From Angiostrongylus vasorum (taxonomy: Eukaryota > Nematoda > Chromadorea > Rhabditida > Metastrongylidae): 64,000 nucleotides of DNA. Positions 12,801-24,477 of the stretch are shown here, piece by piece; positions within the stretch are counted from its first letter, which is position 1, and each line of letters opens with the position of its first letter. Under the pieces are notes generated by a model, which saw nothing but the letters and a program-made list of their open reading frames with translations, made no database searches and was not told the origin of the DNA. The stretch lies in the NCBI GenBank assembly GCA_018806985.1, contig JADANN010000364.1, forward strand, positions 3,837,001-3,901,000. Reading direction: 5' to 3'. The position numbers and the translations under genes were made by a program.

Positions 12801-14909
12801 GCTGTCGAGTTCAACGAACACAGAATAACCATGTGTGCATGGAATTATTTTTTATTGCTCACCAAATGACCACGAAATGGCTAGTGCTGACCCAGCGATG
12901 TGAATAGGTCCTAAATATACCCCGTTCCTAATGAGACTTTCTTACCATCGAGCACGCTGGACGGATTAACTGCAAGCGAATCGAATGCCGATGGTGCGTC
13001 AGTATGATTGAAAAGATATAAGAGGATCCCCGACATCAAACTCCAGTGGTAGAAATAAATAAAAAAACGGTTCTTCCTCAAGCATTTTTGTGTCTATGAA
13101 TTATTCTCACTCACGCGAGGAAGGTGGGGGAGCCCAAGCGCAGCAAAAGAGAGAGTAGCAATTAGAACCAAATCTTACCATCCACACAAGGCTCCGCATT
13201 TTTTCCGACGAGGACTAAGAGAAGAAAAGGTGGTAATGGAACTGATCCATAGTAGAACATTTTGAGGCTTGAACTATTAGCAACGATCGTAATTCCCTCG
13301 ACGAATTTTATGGAGAAGACATCGCCAGGGCAATTTCATAATTGCCGACCGACGCAGCGCATTAGGAACGCGTTACTTCCACTGATCGACCTTCAACAAT
13401 CAGCAACCCACCACAACCGGATGGTTTCCACCAAACAGAAACACACGTCGTCAACTCGACTAGTGGTGGCAGAATCGGCGAGAGCGTAGACACCCTGACA
13501 GAAGAAACAGTTGGAGCAGTTGTGCTGACTGAGACTGCTGTCGACTTCATAGCACAGACTGGAAGCCATTTCAAGGAGTAGATCAAAAGCATACACAACA
13601 AATAATGCTGACAACACACTCCTTGAACGCCTACAGCACGTTAGTGCCAGAGTTATGAACATCTTGTTTGAAATTTTTCTTTTGTCTCTCTGAAGAGTGA
13701 TAGGTTCAGAGGTCATCTTCTGCTATTGAGAGTTTAGGCTTTTGATGTTTACCTTTACTTGTCTATCCATTATTCATTTAATTAATTATTTTTTTCACGA
13801 TGCAGTCAATAGAAATTTTCAACCTCGCAAAGGATGCTAATTCAGGTTGCCAGCAAGGATGGCTGAACCGAGCAAGGTATATAAGAGCTCTTCATAGAAT
13901 ATTACAGAACCGTAGGCTGGGTGGAAAGTCACGAAATTTAGGGTTTTTCTACTTATTTCTGCTCCAGTGTTCGGTCTTTCTCATTTGACATCATCGAAAT
14001 TCATAGTATATCATGGAGCAGACAAGGAAGCGTCATAGAATCGTCAAAGCAGGTTGCAATCAAATTGATCGCATTAGGGAAACAAGTTGAAGAATTAACT
14101 GTCAGAAAGGTTTTGTTCGAAAATGGTTAACTTTGAAGAAAAAATTCACTGCCTCGATGATGACAAATTGGACTATTTCTTGTCGAGAGAATATTGGACG
14201 GAATGAAGTGGTAATCTGTTCCAGTAACTTCGAAGGAACACTTCACTTTCATAAGAGGAACAAAAACAGAGCCTTTGCAAAGCAGCAAAATCGTTCATTA
14301 ACGTTAGCGTTTATTCTACAGATACAAGAATGGCGTTTCTTTTTCATCGGATGAAGTGACAAAGTACTGTAGTATTCCTCACTGTGTTTAGGGAATGTGT
14401 GGAACTCCAGATAGGAATGGATAGGGCACCACTGCTTAGCAGACATCTAGTAAAGTGGAAACTAAACTTGAAAAAAAACTTAACAATGAAAGAATCGCAT
14501 GGTGTGGTGGTGAACGCGTTAGTCCCTGGAAAAGGTAACAGCCTGTTCGGTCTCCACCGCAGACACGAGCGGTGTGGAGTTTTGCAAATATCTCAGCAAC
14601 ATTATGGTTTATTTCAAATAATACCCCGGCATTAAAAAAATAGTGGGCAGGGCAGTAAATAAAAACTGGTGACATTAAAACACACTTAGTTCTTACTGGA
14701 AAGTTCTTCGTTGAGGATATTATAAAGACAAATGAACGAGCAGAATTACGTGGTTAGCTGAAATTAAAGATGAAAAGAAAAAAGATGCCTGCTTAAGAAT
14801 TCAGTGGAGGAACTGTGACAAAACTATTTTAACGAAACTTGCACTTACCCTGGAAGACAGTGCCATCGGTAAAGACGAAGGTCAGGAGAAGAACTGCGAC
14901 CGACCTCAT
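6872..14909 (-). CDS. 5' exons of the putative secreted laminin-G gene
   Basis: A chain of minus-strand exons precedes the LamG exons. The first, 14849-14909, starts with ATG and encodes a signal peptide (MRSVAVLLLTFVFTDG) with a perfect GTAAGT donor. Then come two micro-exons, 13179-13214 (LVGKNAEPCVD) and 12946-12969 (NPSSVLD), then 9310-9376 (TLKSLTWCNLLEAYD), 8011-8086 (DGLLVPCGISQILFG) and 6872-7003 (SMKIRDINQEWRIRG). Phases match from the first through the fifth (1,1,1,2,0). The step to 6872-7003 (which starts in phase 1) needs one more exon that I did not find. 6872-7003 ends in phase 1 and joins the LamG exon at 2797. Joining these to the LamG exons as one gene is inference from strand, order and phase; the short exons could also belong to a separate secreted protein. 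I recognise no domain in this N-terminal part. Confidence 0.5.
8198..8401 (+). CDS. Small ORF, 67 aa, possible exported or mitochondrial protein
   Basis: The ATG at 8198 opens a 67-codon frame with a hydrophobic N-terminus (MSPFFRVVFLTCSSSVV) followed by basic residues. This would suit a signal or mitochondrial targeting sequence. A good acceptor (gctgtcttcag, ending 8164) lies 33 bp upstream, and AATAAA at 8414 lies 13 bp after the stop. The layout copies that of the ORF at 5370. I do not recognise a family. The minus strand is also partly open here, which lowers confidence. Confidence 0.42.
   Translation: MSPFFRVVFLTCSSSVVTALGSMNVRWATTKAVGDGPYRTPLQGPHVHYEIVETSVVSYSPHQTSQS
9057..9272 (+). 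CDS. Possible membrane-protein exon
   Basis: The frame after a plausible acceptor (tttacctatag, about 9138) reads a charged stretch and then a hydrophobic segment (VGLFMLYPMIYSLLT) before a stop. One exon alone cannot be assigned. No partner exon was found nearby, and the minus strand carries a better supported exon at 9310-9376. Confidence 0.2.
   Translation: MHGFMFQSPLVCYRMSSRHRPLTTFTYRFDRYGKYDGHDEQSIYQVGLFMLYPMIYSLLTIGDINFLTMVL
12320..12575 (+). repeat. Family C tRNA-like SINE
   Basis: This copy holds the box-B-like ggttcgatcc at about 12362, the middle agacttgtctggc, and the family 3' end (cacctctgacgatgcttgg, then agggattgatcgacg). It is one of at least twelve copies in the window. Confidence 0.65.
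13361..13620. other. Coding-like segment of undecided strand
   Basis: Three frames are open across this stretch. The plus frame, from an acceptor-like cattag at 13360, is rich in Thr, Ser and Glu and ends at TAG near 13590. Two minus frames are Ser/Thr-rich or Cys-rich. The region sits inside the presumed minus-strand secreted gene, so a minus exon is possible, but no phase-compatible splice pair was found. Treat it as unresolved. Confidence 0.2.
14500..14665 (+). repeat. Family B fold-back element, half copy
   Basis: It shows gcatggtgtggtggtgaacg and then gttttgcaaatatctcagca, the right arm of the fold-back family. It ends with the degraded terminus ggcagtaaataaaaac. Confidence 0.65.
14849..14909 (-). 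CDS. Signal-peptide first exon
   Basis: The ATG at 14909 opens a 20-codon exon with one basic residue, a leucine/valine-rich core and a small polar end, as in a secretory signal peptide. It ends in G|GTAAGTGC, an ideal donor. It is the best candidate for the start of the minus-strand secreted gene that ends with the laminin G exons. Upstream (to the right) there is no obvious splice acceptor, so a 5' UTR or trans-splice site may lie close by. Confidence 0.6.
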
Positions 14910-14919
14910 TTAAGTATTC

Positions 14920-17080
14920 ATTCAAAACCTGAAAAGTCGACTTCTGGGCTGAAATCCTTCTTATTTGAAAGAAAAAAACGTTAGCAATTTCCATGTAAAC
15001 GAGTATCTAACGCTGAATCTTAGCTTCAAGAGGAAATTCAAAATGTGCTGAGTTACATAGAAGTACTGGGATTCGAATGATTCTGGACATGCTGGAGATC
15101 AGTAGGTTAGAGAAGCCGTTGTCATGGAAAGCTATTGATCATACAGCCACACCCACTTCAGAGGTAGTCTCGGGAGGCGGGTGGGTGGAGAGGTAATCAA
15201 GGAAACGAGAGAATTCTGAGCTATGTCCGACATTTTCCTCCCGTCAATATCCCCTTAAAAAATTATTGAAAACATAAAAGGATGTATTATTACAGGGATT
15301 CAACTGCAGTGAAAAGAAGAAAGTGTGGCACACTATTGAAGACATCAAACAAATAATGCAAACTAGAGAAAATCTTTGAAAGAAGAAACGTCCCTTAAAA
15401 GACTTCGACAAAAAGCGTTGAAGAAAGAAGTGAGTTATGACAAAAAGCCTAAAATAAAACAAGCATAGTCAGTCCTACAGGGTGCTTTTTCTCTTTCCCT
15501 CATCCCCCTTAATCTTCCCCCCTTCAAACCAGCAATCGTGCTATACATGAGAAAATTTACTTGAGCACGTAAGGTTTTAAAGCTCTTCGATTCAAAGTTT
15601 CCACATTTTAGTTCCTACCTTTCTTGCGCCCTTAGTTTTTGCATCGTTTAAAGCTGTTTTATGAACAGTAAAATGAGTGATAAAATGAGCACAGAACGAA
15701 TTCTCCATGAAACCAGGAGCCCTTAGAATTCTCAAAGCATCTCCGATGAAGGAGCCAACATCGACATCTCAATTTGTTGCGGTTTGGTGGAAATTTGGTG
15801 TGGCTTCTTGATCACATAACGAACATTCGCCGAGAAAATTGAATAATGCCATGTTTGCTTGAAGAAGATCGACGCGTCAAACAACCACAGTGGAAAGTTT
15901 CCTAATTTCCGACACTTCACTGAGATTTCAACAAGTTGAATTCGAGAAGTAAAGTGAAAGAAAACAGACAATTGGAGAAAGAAGGAAGAAAATAGGCAAA
16001 TAAGACGGCTCAAGCGGTTGTTGGCTTCAAGAGCCCTCTATCGATGCAACGAAGAATTAGGGCATCAAGAATCTTCAGCTGTCCATTTCCATTCTCACCC
16101 CCGTGGTCAAACTTTTAATCGACTTATTACGCAGGTGTTTTACATAAGTTTGTTATTCTGCCTAAAGATTTATTCCTAGTTTTACATATTCCCAAAATGC
16201 TCACTATTACTTTTAAGAAAATAGACTAGCTGCTGTGAAAAATTGCTTTTGTAGGAGTTCGGGACGTAAGGAAACCTTGTAAACATCAAAGCATCATCCT
16301 TTGAGAGCAAAATTCTAAATCTTTATATGAAGCAATTACGATTACAGGCAATTCTAGACGTCGAGATAGGATAAGAAGATTTTCGAAGGCTTCCGCTAAT
16401 GAGGTCAGAGATGAAATTCTCACTTGAAGAGACTGAACCGCTCTAATGTGTGCTCGAGGCTGAAGTAATAAGGCGCCGACGTGCCCCCAAGGTGGTGGCT
16501 CATTAACGAACAATTCACCTGCCACTTCTTGCTTGAATCACAACAGTGTCAGTTGAAAGACAATTTTTATTCGATTTATAAAAAAATGGTTCCTCCAAGA
16601 ATAGGCAGTTTAATCTGACCATTCATGGCTAGTGTCCAAGTCCTTCGAGATGAGCTCTCACTAGTAAACGAATGTCCCTGGGTGTGAACACACACGGCGA
16701 TCTCGGGAAGGACTAGTCTAACTGTAAAGGACTCCGACTTTCGCATTCGTAATGTCCACCTAAGAGTAAATCTATGCCATGGCGTACTCCGATAGCTAGC
16801 AGTGGACTCTTGCAAAAAAAAGAGTTAAGGTAAACAGCTTCGGGACAAAATTATGCTGCTCATCAAGTTATTCAAGCAAACGGTGCCTAATGGGCAGTTG
16901 CCGGTGAGAACGAATGGAAGCTTACTGGTGGCTAATTGAGTAACTGGGTAATTGAAAGGTTAAGATGGGATGATACAATCTTCAGGTACTCGAGTCAGGA
17001 TATTAGAGGATAGAACTCATTTTCCCAATTTAATAACAGGTTGCATCTGCGGGTACTATTGTGGCTAGAGCTGAATGCAG
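14920..17080. other. No firmly supported gene
   Basis: A minus-strand segment near 16425-16520 reads APYYFSLEHTLERF before a GTGAGA donor, and another near 16750-16800 reads GGHYECES, which resembles an immunoglobulin-domain cysteine motif. Neither could be joined to other exons, so I do not call a gene. Confidence 0.25.
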
Positions 17081-17084
17081 TGAT

Positions 17085-17875
17085 ATTTTAGCTTTTATTT
17101 ACAGCGTAATCTCTTTTCATGGCAGGCGGTTACGTGAAACGCAACCACAGGGATGTTAAGACATGATCCCAAAACTCGCAACCTAGGTGTTGTTGGCGTT
17201 CCGAGTTTTGCTCGCATCTCAGCAGCGTTGTGGTTGAAATCATTCAATTTCAAAACTGGAAACATTGAAGGTTTGAAAACTAAAAAATTTTACGTATTAA
17301 TGTCATGTTAGTTCATCGTTGAAAATAGGACATTGAACTCAATCCGTTCCTGTAGTCTCACCTGCACTCGTAAGTTCGTCTTTCACGAAGTTGCTGAGAA
17401 CCATGTCAAATGCTACAAATCTAATGAAAAGACCTTTTTCTCCTTGAGCATAATTCCACCGACATTTAAAAAATACGTAATTTTTATAAACTTTCATTTG
17501 AAAAATCACCTACTTCGTAGGAAATTAAGACGGAAAATGTTCGCTCGAAAAATATCTACACTGATACAACCACAATGATGCTGAGATACTTGCAAAACTC
17601 CGGACCGCAGGTGCCTGCGGTGCGGAACGAACGCGCTATTTCCCTTTTCGGAGAGTAACGCCTTCACCACCACACTATGCCGGTATTTCGTTTCGCATGT
17701 CTGAAGGACCCACAAGGTGTGGTGGTGAACGTGTTAGCCCCCGGAAAGGGTAGTAGCGTGTTCGTTCCGCACCGCAGACACCTACGGTCCGGAGTTTCGC
17801 AAACGTCTCAGCACCACTGTGGTTATATCACACCTAATACCCTACCGTGAAAAATTATAACAGGCAGTAAAGAAA
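17085..17875. repeat. Two Family B fold-back copies
   Basis: A partial copy lies at 17085-17250 and a near complete palindromic copy at about 17575-17875. In the latter, the left arm (cttgcaaaactccggaccgc) is mirrored by the right arm (cggtccggagtttcgcaaac), with the central halves accaccacac and gtgtggtggt facing each other. Confidence 0.7.
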
Positions 17876-17944
17876 AAAGTTAACACTATCCACACTGAAT
17901 TATAATGTATTTGTACCCTAAAGGAGATGGATGTTTGCAAGTAG

Positions 17945-18208
17945 ATGAAGGCAGCAAGTACTTGCTTTTGTTTTTCTTGGAGATGTCGATGTTATTGGAA
18001 AGCGAAAGCTAATTTTGTTGAAAGAATGCCATCTGACATGGATGGAAAGTCATTAATTCGCAGCATTACGAACATATTTTGTCATAAACTTGCAGTGGTG
18101 AAGAGGGCAGCACTGGCAACCAATTCGAAATCTCATATTCGGTCACGAATATTCGACGAATTGGTCGGATTTTCTAACATCTTTAAAAGCAAGCGACAGT
18201 TGTATTAG
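17945..18208 (+). CDS. Coding-like ORF, unknown
   Basis: An 87-codon frame ends at a stop. Its later two thirds have a protein-like mix (MPSDMDGKSLIRSITNIF). No splice partner, polyadenylation signal or homologous family was recognised. It follows a fold-back repeat directly, so it may be derived from repeat or be chance. Confidence 0.15.
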   Translation: MKAASTCFCFSWRCRCYWKAKANFVERMPSDMDGKSLIRSITNIFCHKLAVVKRAALATNSKSHIRSRIFDELVGFSNIFKSKRQLY

Positions 18209-18209
18209 C

Positions 18210-20250
18210 CTGAAATCTGTCGATGAAACGACATTCGCGAAAGAGTGCTTTCAAGAAAATTGTCTTTAGCATAACAGGCTATCAAGTTCGCCAGCAGCTG
18301 TGACTGCTATCGTCCTTGTTAAAGTAGTAGTCGCCCCTAGCAGTCAGAATTAAACCTTCTACTCTCATTGCTTTAGAAATAAACTCTTTGCATTTCTGAC
18401 AGACCACTGAGAGCTTCCAATTCAAGAGTTATTCGACAAAACCATCCTTCACTTCATCGTTTTAGTCTTCACGAGAGCTGCGAAATTTGAGTAATGGACT
18501 TCAAACTGCGAAAAAAAATGCGTCGTTCGTTATAAACCAAACTATTCGCTTCAGCTTCAAACTGCCAAAATCTTGCTTCTAACATAGAATATTATTAGGA
18601 AGGCATCAAAATCTTCAATATACTACCAAAACAATTGATTCAGACTGAAAGGGTAGGGTAGGGAGAAAACCAATGTGTTCATTTGGGGTCTAGAGGACTT
18701 TTTGGAAATTTAGTTGACGATAGAGGCAAAAAAAGTGCTTAAATGCTGATTGGAGTCAGTAATATTGCAGCAGAAGTGTAACCCCTAACAATTTCAAAGA
18801 CTTAGCAAAAAAACAACTATCACGCCCACTTAACCACAGTGCGACGCAGAGGCCGATGAAGACGAAACTGGAGCCAAAGCTTTAGTGGTTGCTCTGATTC
18901 CTGTAAATGTGAATTATTTCCAATAGTTCCAAAACATTTATAGTGTCCATTTTTTATTGATAAACTAATACCATACGTCTCCAAGTCTTGGTCTACTTCG
19001 GTAGCCGGTTCGATCCGAGTCGGCCACTCCAGTGATTCTTCCGATGTGGGTCTTTCGCAGTCGCATCGAGTGGAATTTAGCGGAGTGAAGTTACTTCATG
19101 CGGTCAATGTTCCACTCCACTGGATTAGACTTGAAGCGACTATGAAGTGTGATATCGAAAGAATGAATGGTCGTAGAGAATAGGCTAGAATGAATTCGGC
19201 TCTGAAGAACACAAAAACGTCAATATGTCAGCCAAGCAAAGTTTGGTCCCAACACAGTGTAGGCTTACCTACATAAAAAAAAGACATTGGTTATTCATTT
19301 ATTCATGCCGAGTTCAAATGAAAGTCAGTTTGCAGTGAAACAAATAATATTTGGCAATTTAGTCATAGTACAACGGATACCAATCTGACTTCATTGATTG
19401 TCAATGGAGGAAGAAGGCTAATAGCTGGTGGTACCTAGAAACCTTGGAAGTCTGACCAAAAAATTATAGCCGCCATAGCAACGAGGCTATTGGTTTTCAA
19501 TAACATCTTTATCACCTGCCTCTTTCAGTCGATTGATATAAATTTATAAATTTTGCTTTCAACACCAGTAGTTCCATAATATGTTTTTATCGTATACTAA
19601 AGTTGATCAAAGATCTGATCCTTAGAAGAACACGGAGAGGCATATTTTCGTCATCTTTTGCTTTTTCCGAGATACTTGTAATTAATACTATTTTTCTTAA
19701 TTTTTTTGACTAAAAAGCCTTTATGTCACGCGTCTGAAGTCTTTGAAGAGTCACTCTTAAGACGCATGAAATCGGTGTCATTGACATACGATGGCTGCAT
19801 GATTGGTGGATCTACATTCACGATCTCACCTATGTGGCACAAAGTAATGGTGACATCATTCTGTCTAGAGCACAACCAAAAACGCTGACTTTCTCATGTT
19901 ATGCTTCCTTAGCGCCAACGACTGTGTAGCGTACGTCATAGGAGCTGTAAAACAGGCGTTTGTCTTCATCGCTATTTTATCAAGCTCCTTAAGTTTCTCC
20001 CCACAACTAAATCATTTAGCAAGGCGCTGAGTTATGAACAAAAAGTCGAACGTCAGGGTAGCCGTCGACCCTGCGATGATCCCTACCGTGGACTCTCTTG
20101 CCATCCAACACGCCAAACAAAGTCCTTGTTTTGATCTGGGGAGAATAAGTCGACACTGAACCTAATTAAAGTGAAGCTGCAATCGATATCAGCCTCCTAA
20201 ACTTCTAAGTTAGTGCTTTTTCTTTTTACACCGCCGTGCATTACGTGAAG
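18210..20250. other. No supported gene
   Basis: There is a possible tRNA-like box B (ggttcgatccga) near 19009 followed by about 180 bp of higher-GC sequence, perhaps an old SINE. Nothing else is convincing. Confidence 0.3.
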
Positions 20251-20254
20251 AGTA

Positions 20255-20480
20255 AAAAGTAGACGAAAGAACTGGCTGAGAGAAAAGCAGAGCAAGAGCC
20301 TCAGTTGGTGTAATGTATGACACGAGAGCTCCCGTAACGGTAATCGCGGCTTCGAAGAGCACCTGAGGCTCAGAAAAAATAGCAGCGAAAGATAAGATTT
20401 CGGCATGGAACTGCAGCTTCAGCTTAGCTGGATACAATGCCGATTTGTGCTTCCAGATCGTTCCTGATGAATTCATGTGT
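20255..20480 (-). repeat. Family B element, diverged
   Basis: The order ggctgagagaaaagc, then ctcccgtaacggtaatcgc, then cttcagcttagctggat matches the internal part of Family B copies at 22.65 and 25.25 kb, but it is strongly diverged. Open frames on both strands here are repeat-derived. Confidence 0.5.
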
Positions 20481-20832
20481 AGACTACAAAAAACCTCCAC
20501 TACTTTTTTTTAAGAACAAGTGCAAACTTGGAAAGTTTTTTTTAAAGTTGAGTCTCTCGTGGATATTGGATGTCATCGGTTGTCGTATAGGGATACAATT
20601 TTCATCGCGTCTTCGAAATTGAGAACTGGGTCATTTTATTGCTTAAAAAGAAGAGAAAAAGCGGATTCTAAAATGACGATCTCTCTGCCTCTCATCCATT
20701 TCATGTAGTGTCTATTTATAGCAACTTTTTCACGTTTCTATTCTTTGAAATGCGTGCACACTGCTGCTGATCGGTTAAAGTTGGATTTTTCGCCAACTCC
20801 TCGATCAGTTGCCAGAGAGTTGACTACGGCTA

Positions 20833-23800
20833 TTAGCTCCAGATGGTTTTCAGTAACTGCCGATAGGAGTCCTCAAACTTCTTCGTTACCAAGGCTCGCC
20901 GCTCTGAAACGACAGGCTCCGGATTACCTGCATACTGTTTTCGACAGAATTTGTATAACTCTATGATTTGGTACCATTTCAAGTCGATTTCGCTGCACCA
21001 CGTCGATTTTTTGAATTCGAGCAGAACCCTGCTGCTGCAATTCTTTAAAAGTGTCATTTTTCATGAACCTAAACTCTTTGCAAATTAAGCTTCACACCAA
21101 ATACTGCCCAGCAAATATTTAAGAATTAAGTAAATTTTGAAGCAATAAGCAGCAATTCAAGGAAAAACTAATTGTTGAAAATATAAATGTTTCATAATGA
21201 GAAAAAGCTAGTAATTTTATTGTCACCTTTAAGCAATATTATGTATACGCAGCAACTGGTAAATCCAGTGATGTCACACAAGAATGAAGGATGACTAGTT
21301 CAATCCATTGAGGATGAAGGGTAGCGACTGAAGTGAATGATTATAAAGGAAAAGGAAAAAAGTCAGCTAGTGAAAAAATAACAGTACCTCTTTTAGAAGA
21401 GATCCTCATGAAGGTGCTACGAGTCGTTAATTTCAGAAGACAAAAAATTTCACCTTCATCTACTGCGCTTTCTTTTTCATGGCAGGGCCTGTGGAATACA
21501 ACCACAAGAATGCCTAGATATGAGCAAAACCCGGAGCCTTAGGTGCTCTTCGAAACCGCGATTATCGTTTTCGGAGTACTTCTTATCCACCACACCAACG
21601 GAAACCCTTGCTCTGTTTCTCTCACAGCCAGTTTGTCGCTCTAGAGGTGCTGTCAGCAATCACGCGCGGTTGAGTTCCACATAATGCCTTCCCATGAAAA
21701 AAAAGAATAGGCTCTAAATAAAAGCTAAATACTGTCATTTCGACTGTAACTGCCCACCTGAGGCTCCGCGATAAAAAGCTGTCGATGTAACATATCTTAG
21801 TTCGATAGAGTAGTGATGGATCCTCCCATGACTCCAAACGTTGAGCCAGGAGTTTAGAGTTTTTGGTTGAATTGCACTTTTCTAAGAAGTCAGAATATGA
21901 CTCGTACTTTTCTGGAGCCTTCCAAGGAATCCCTTTTTCACTAGTAATCTTTCTCATAGATAGTAGGGCTAGAGTATAAAGCTTTTGACGTTGATTACTC
22001 GCAAAAGGAGGCGTTCATTCATTAGACTTGATCAAGCATCATTAAAGGTGCTGAATGCATATCTGGCCTACAGAATGACACTTGCGGTGTCTTCCGATAT
22101 ATTTACTCAGTGTTCCTATCTTCTCAGATAAGTGTCGTGTCAATCTTCCGGTTCCCGCGGGATGGAAGGATTCATAAGCGCAGGATACAAAATCGAACAA
22201 ATGAACACAACCACTGCGCTACACGTGCTCCTTGTCCAAATAAATACGCATTCCTGTCGTTTGGCCGAAGAACTATTTATTTCATCTTCTTTTAAGTTCC
22301 ACTATGACTTTCCCATAAACGGACTTTCCTTCCAATTTGCGATTTTCATAGAGATTTTCAATCAATCATATGTATTCTTCTCTGTCTAGGTTAATGGTAT
22401 TGTTGCCCGCAGAGCAGTCATAAACGGCTTCAACAAGATGGTGGCGGTCGGTAGGACTTTTTATCCTTGAGGCAAAAGTTCCATGAAAAGGGCGGGCTTT
22501 TTTTCTGGTGTAGCGCAGTGTAGCGAAAGCAGTCATAGCCCCATTCTTTGGTCGATGATCCCTGGTAGAATATTAGAGGACAATGTGCATAACGTCAACT
22601 TTTTGTTTACTGCCCACTATTACTTTTTACGGTAGGGTTTGATATGAAATGCAACCACTGTGGTGCTGAAATACTTGCGAAAGCAGGATCCAGGGCAGAT
22701 CGAACTGCGATTACCCTTTCCGGGGGCTCACATGCTACTCACGGCACCACTGAGGCCTTTTGCCTTTCTCTCAGCCAGTTTTCTACCCAACGGTGCCATC
22801 AGCATTCACCTGTCAACGGAAATGAACTGGGAAGCGCAAATCAGCATTAAGTCGAGTTAAGCTGAGGATCTGGCCTGGGGTCCCAGTTTTGCAAATATCT
22901 CTGCATAATAGTGATTATAAATAATATTCTCTTTTTCTGGATCCGTTTTCCTCTGCTGCCATATCTTTCGACTGCTTTATGGCAGTCAGCTAATCTGCTT
23001 ATTGCACAGGTGGTTGAGAAGTGCTCTGCGATTTCTTCGTGTACCAGCAACAACGTAATCGTAAAAACCAGTTGTTAATAATAAACGCTCTGTGATCTCT
23101 TTGTGTGCTTACATCTGCACGCTTACAGAAAATTGGCAAGCAAAGAGGCACTACCCTTGCAATAACCTCCACCCAGTACAAGCAAAAATTGGTCGTCTGC
23201 TTACGAAATTATTCTTGCTTAATCCTTACCGCTTCAAATCCTCATTAATAGCAGTCTTAATCGTAACAGGAAGTGCCCATCTTCCCTGCATGAGTGACTT
23301 ATCAATGTTGCTCTCTAATCTCCATGTAACCGCTGTAAATACGTTGCGCTATCTCCGACCTTGTTATTGTTTCACCAAATTAATTTGTTTATATTAATGT
23401 TTGACTACACAAGTTTGAACTCTGGCTTAGCTGCAATGCAATTACAACCTCATTGTGAACTACACTTACCAGCACTGGCATTGGCGATTTAGAAAGACAT
23501 TCGTTTCGACGCTTTTAAGTAGTCAACATGGGATTACACTTAAACCTGTGGCTACTGACTCGTGAAACAGACTGTGAAACACGGTGAGACGCTAACGGCA
23601 CGGACGTGATTCACCCAGCGGAGCAAGGATTTCCTGCAATTGACACTTGTAGAAAAACAATTGAATTCCAGCCGCATAAATACTTTTCGCTGGTGATTGG
23701 AATTTTTCCCCCACTTGCACTGGATCAGATATTTGTATTGCGAAGGTAGTTATTGACTTCAATCCCAGCATAATACGGAAATGTTGCTGAAATCCCATCC

Positions 23801-24328
23801 TATGTTGGTGTGATCAGAGCACTCAAGAATCGAGTTGTTAAGTGATTTGTGTTTCTTACGACGATTTTTCCTTCCTGATTACGATTTTCACTGAAAGGAC
23901 GCTCCAGCTTTCTTCTAGAAACTGTACGCCGTCTTGCTAGGGGATTCACAAGTCGTTACCACCGAAAATCGCCGAAACCTGTGAACTGTGAGAGATCGTT
24001 ACTAAGCCAACTAATCTTTCTCAACTATCTTATGCTCAATAGTTTACACCTCTGACTATTTTGTAGTGATTGTGGGTGGTCCTCTGCTGGGGAACATTAA
24101 AAACCGCATCGATTTTGTTTCCGCAAGTTCAAACATGGTAGTACTGACGCCGATGCAGCTTGAAATGCTATTGAAGCTACGGTGGAAGGAAAGCCTATCA
24201 TATTAAAGAGTGCACGATGATCCGGATTTTTCATATTTGAGATATGAGCTCTGATAAAAAAGAATGTCACGGGCATCAAGATGCAAGGATTCCGCATGAA
24301 ATCAACAAATGGCAACGAGGTCGTCTTT
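20833..24328 (-). CDS. Five-exon gene of unknown family (3' part)
   Basis: Minus-strand exons at 24145-24328, 23615-23786, 23230-23332, 21758-21952 and 20833-21034 join in consistent phases (start 2; then 0, 1, 2, 2) and end at TAA (20833-20835). Acceptors are acttcag, atttcag, tttacag, tatgag (weak) and attgcag; donors are GTACTA, GTGAAT, GTAAGG and GTGGGC. The joined frame gives about 246 residues. The first exon is hydrophobic in part (PCILMPVTFFFIRAH); the rest is soluble, rich in charged and aromatic residues, with motifs such as GIPWKAPEKYESYSDFLE and DLKWYQIIELYKFC. I recognise no family. The start lies to the right of 24328 and was not found. A fold-back repeat and a SINE sit in the intron between 21952 and 23230. 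Confidence 0.6.
21440..21700 (-). repeat. Family B element, diverged copy
   Basis: The succession of catggcagggcct, gaatacaaccacaagaatg, gagcaaaacccggagcct and ctctcacagccagttt follows the Family B arm in order. The copy sits between the last two exons of the unknown minus-strand gene. Confidence 0.5.
21975..22230 (-). repeat. Family C tRNA-like SINE
   Basis: Reverse orientation: the 3' end (agcttttgacgttgat, then agcatcattaaaggtg) comes first and the head ccactgcgctacacgtgc, the complement of the tRNA-like box A, lies at 22213-22230. Confidence 0.6.
22605..22925. repeat. Family B fold-back element
   Basis: It begins with tttactgcccactattac and the arm aaatgcaaccactgtggtg, then carries the family interior (accctttccgggggctca) and ends in cagttttgcaaatatctctg. 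It lies in an intron of the unknown minus-strand gene. Confidence 0.65.
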
Positions 24329-24477
24329 CTGAAGTATGTCCCTTGCTTCGTGCACTCAAAAAATGATCCGTTCATCAATTGTTTCGTAAATGCGATAAAA
24401 AGTGGATCGTTGCCATTGGATCTTCAGCCACAATGGATGTTTTTGTAATAACCTCATGTATGAACACTCTAAATAGC

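Noticed and set aside
13990..14360. Transposase-like segment
   Set aside because: A plus-strand stretch reading IKLIALGKQVEELTV recalls a helix-turn-helix, but no catalytic motifs or inverted ends were found.
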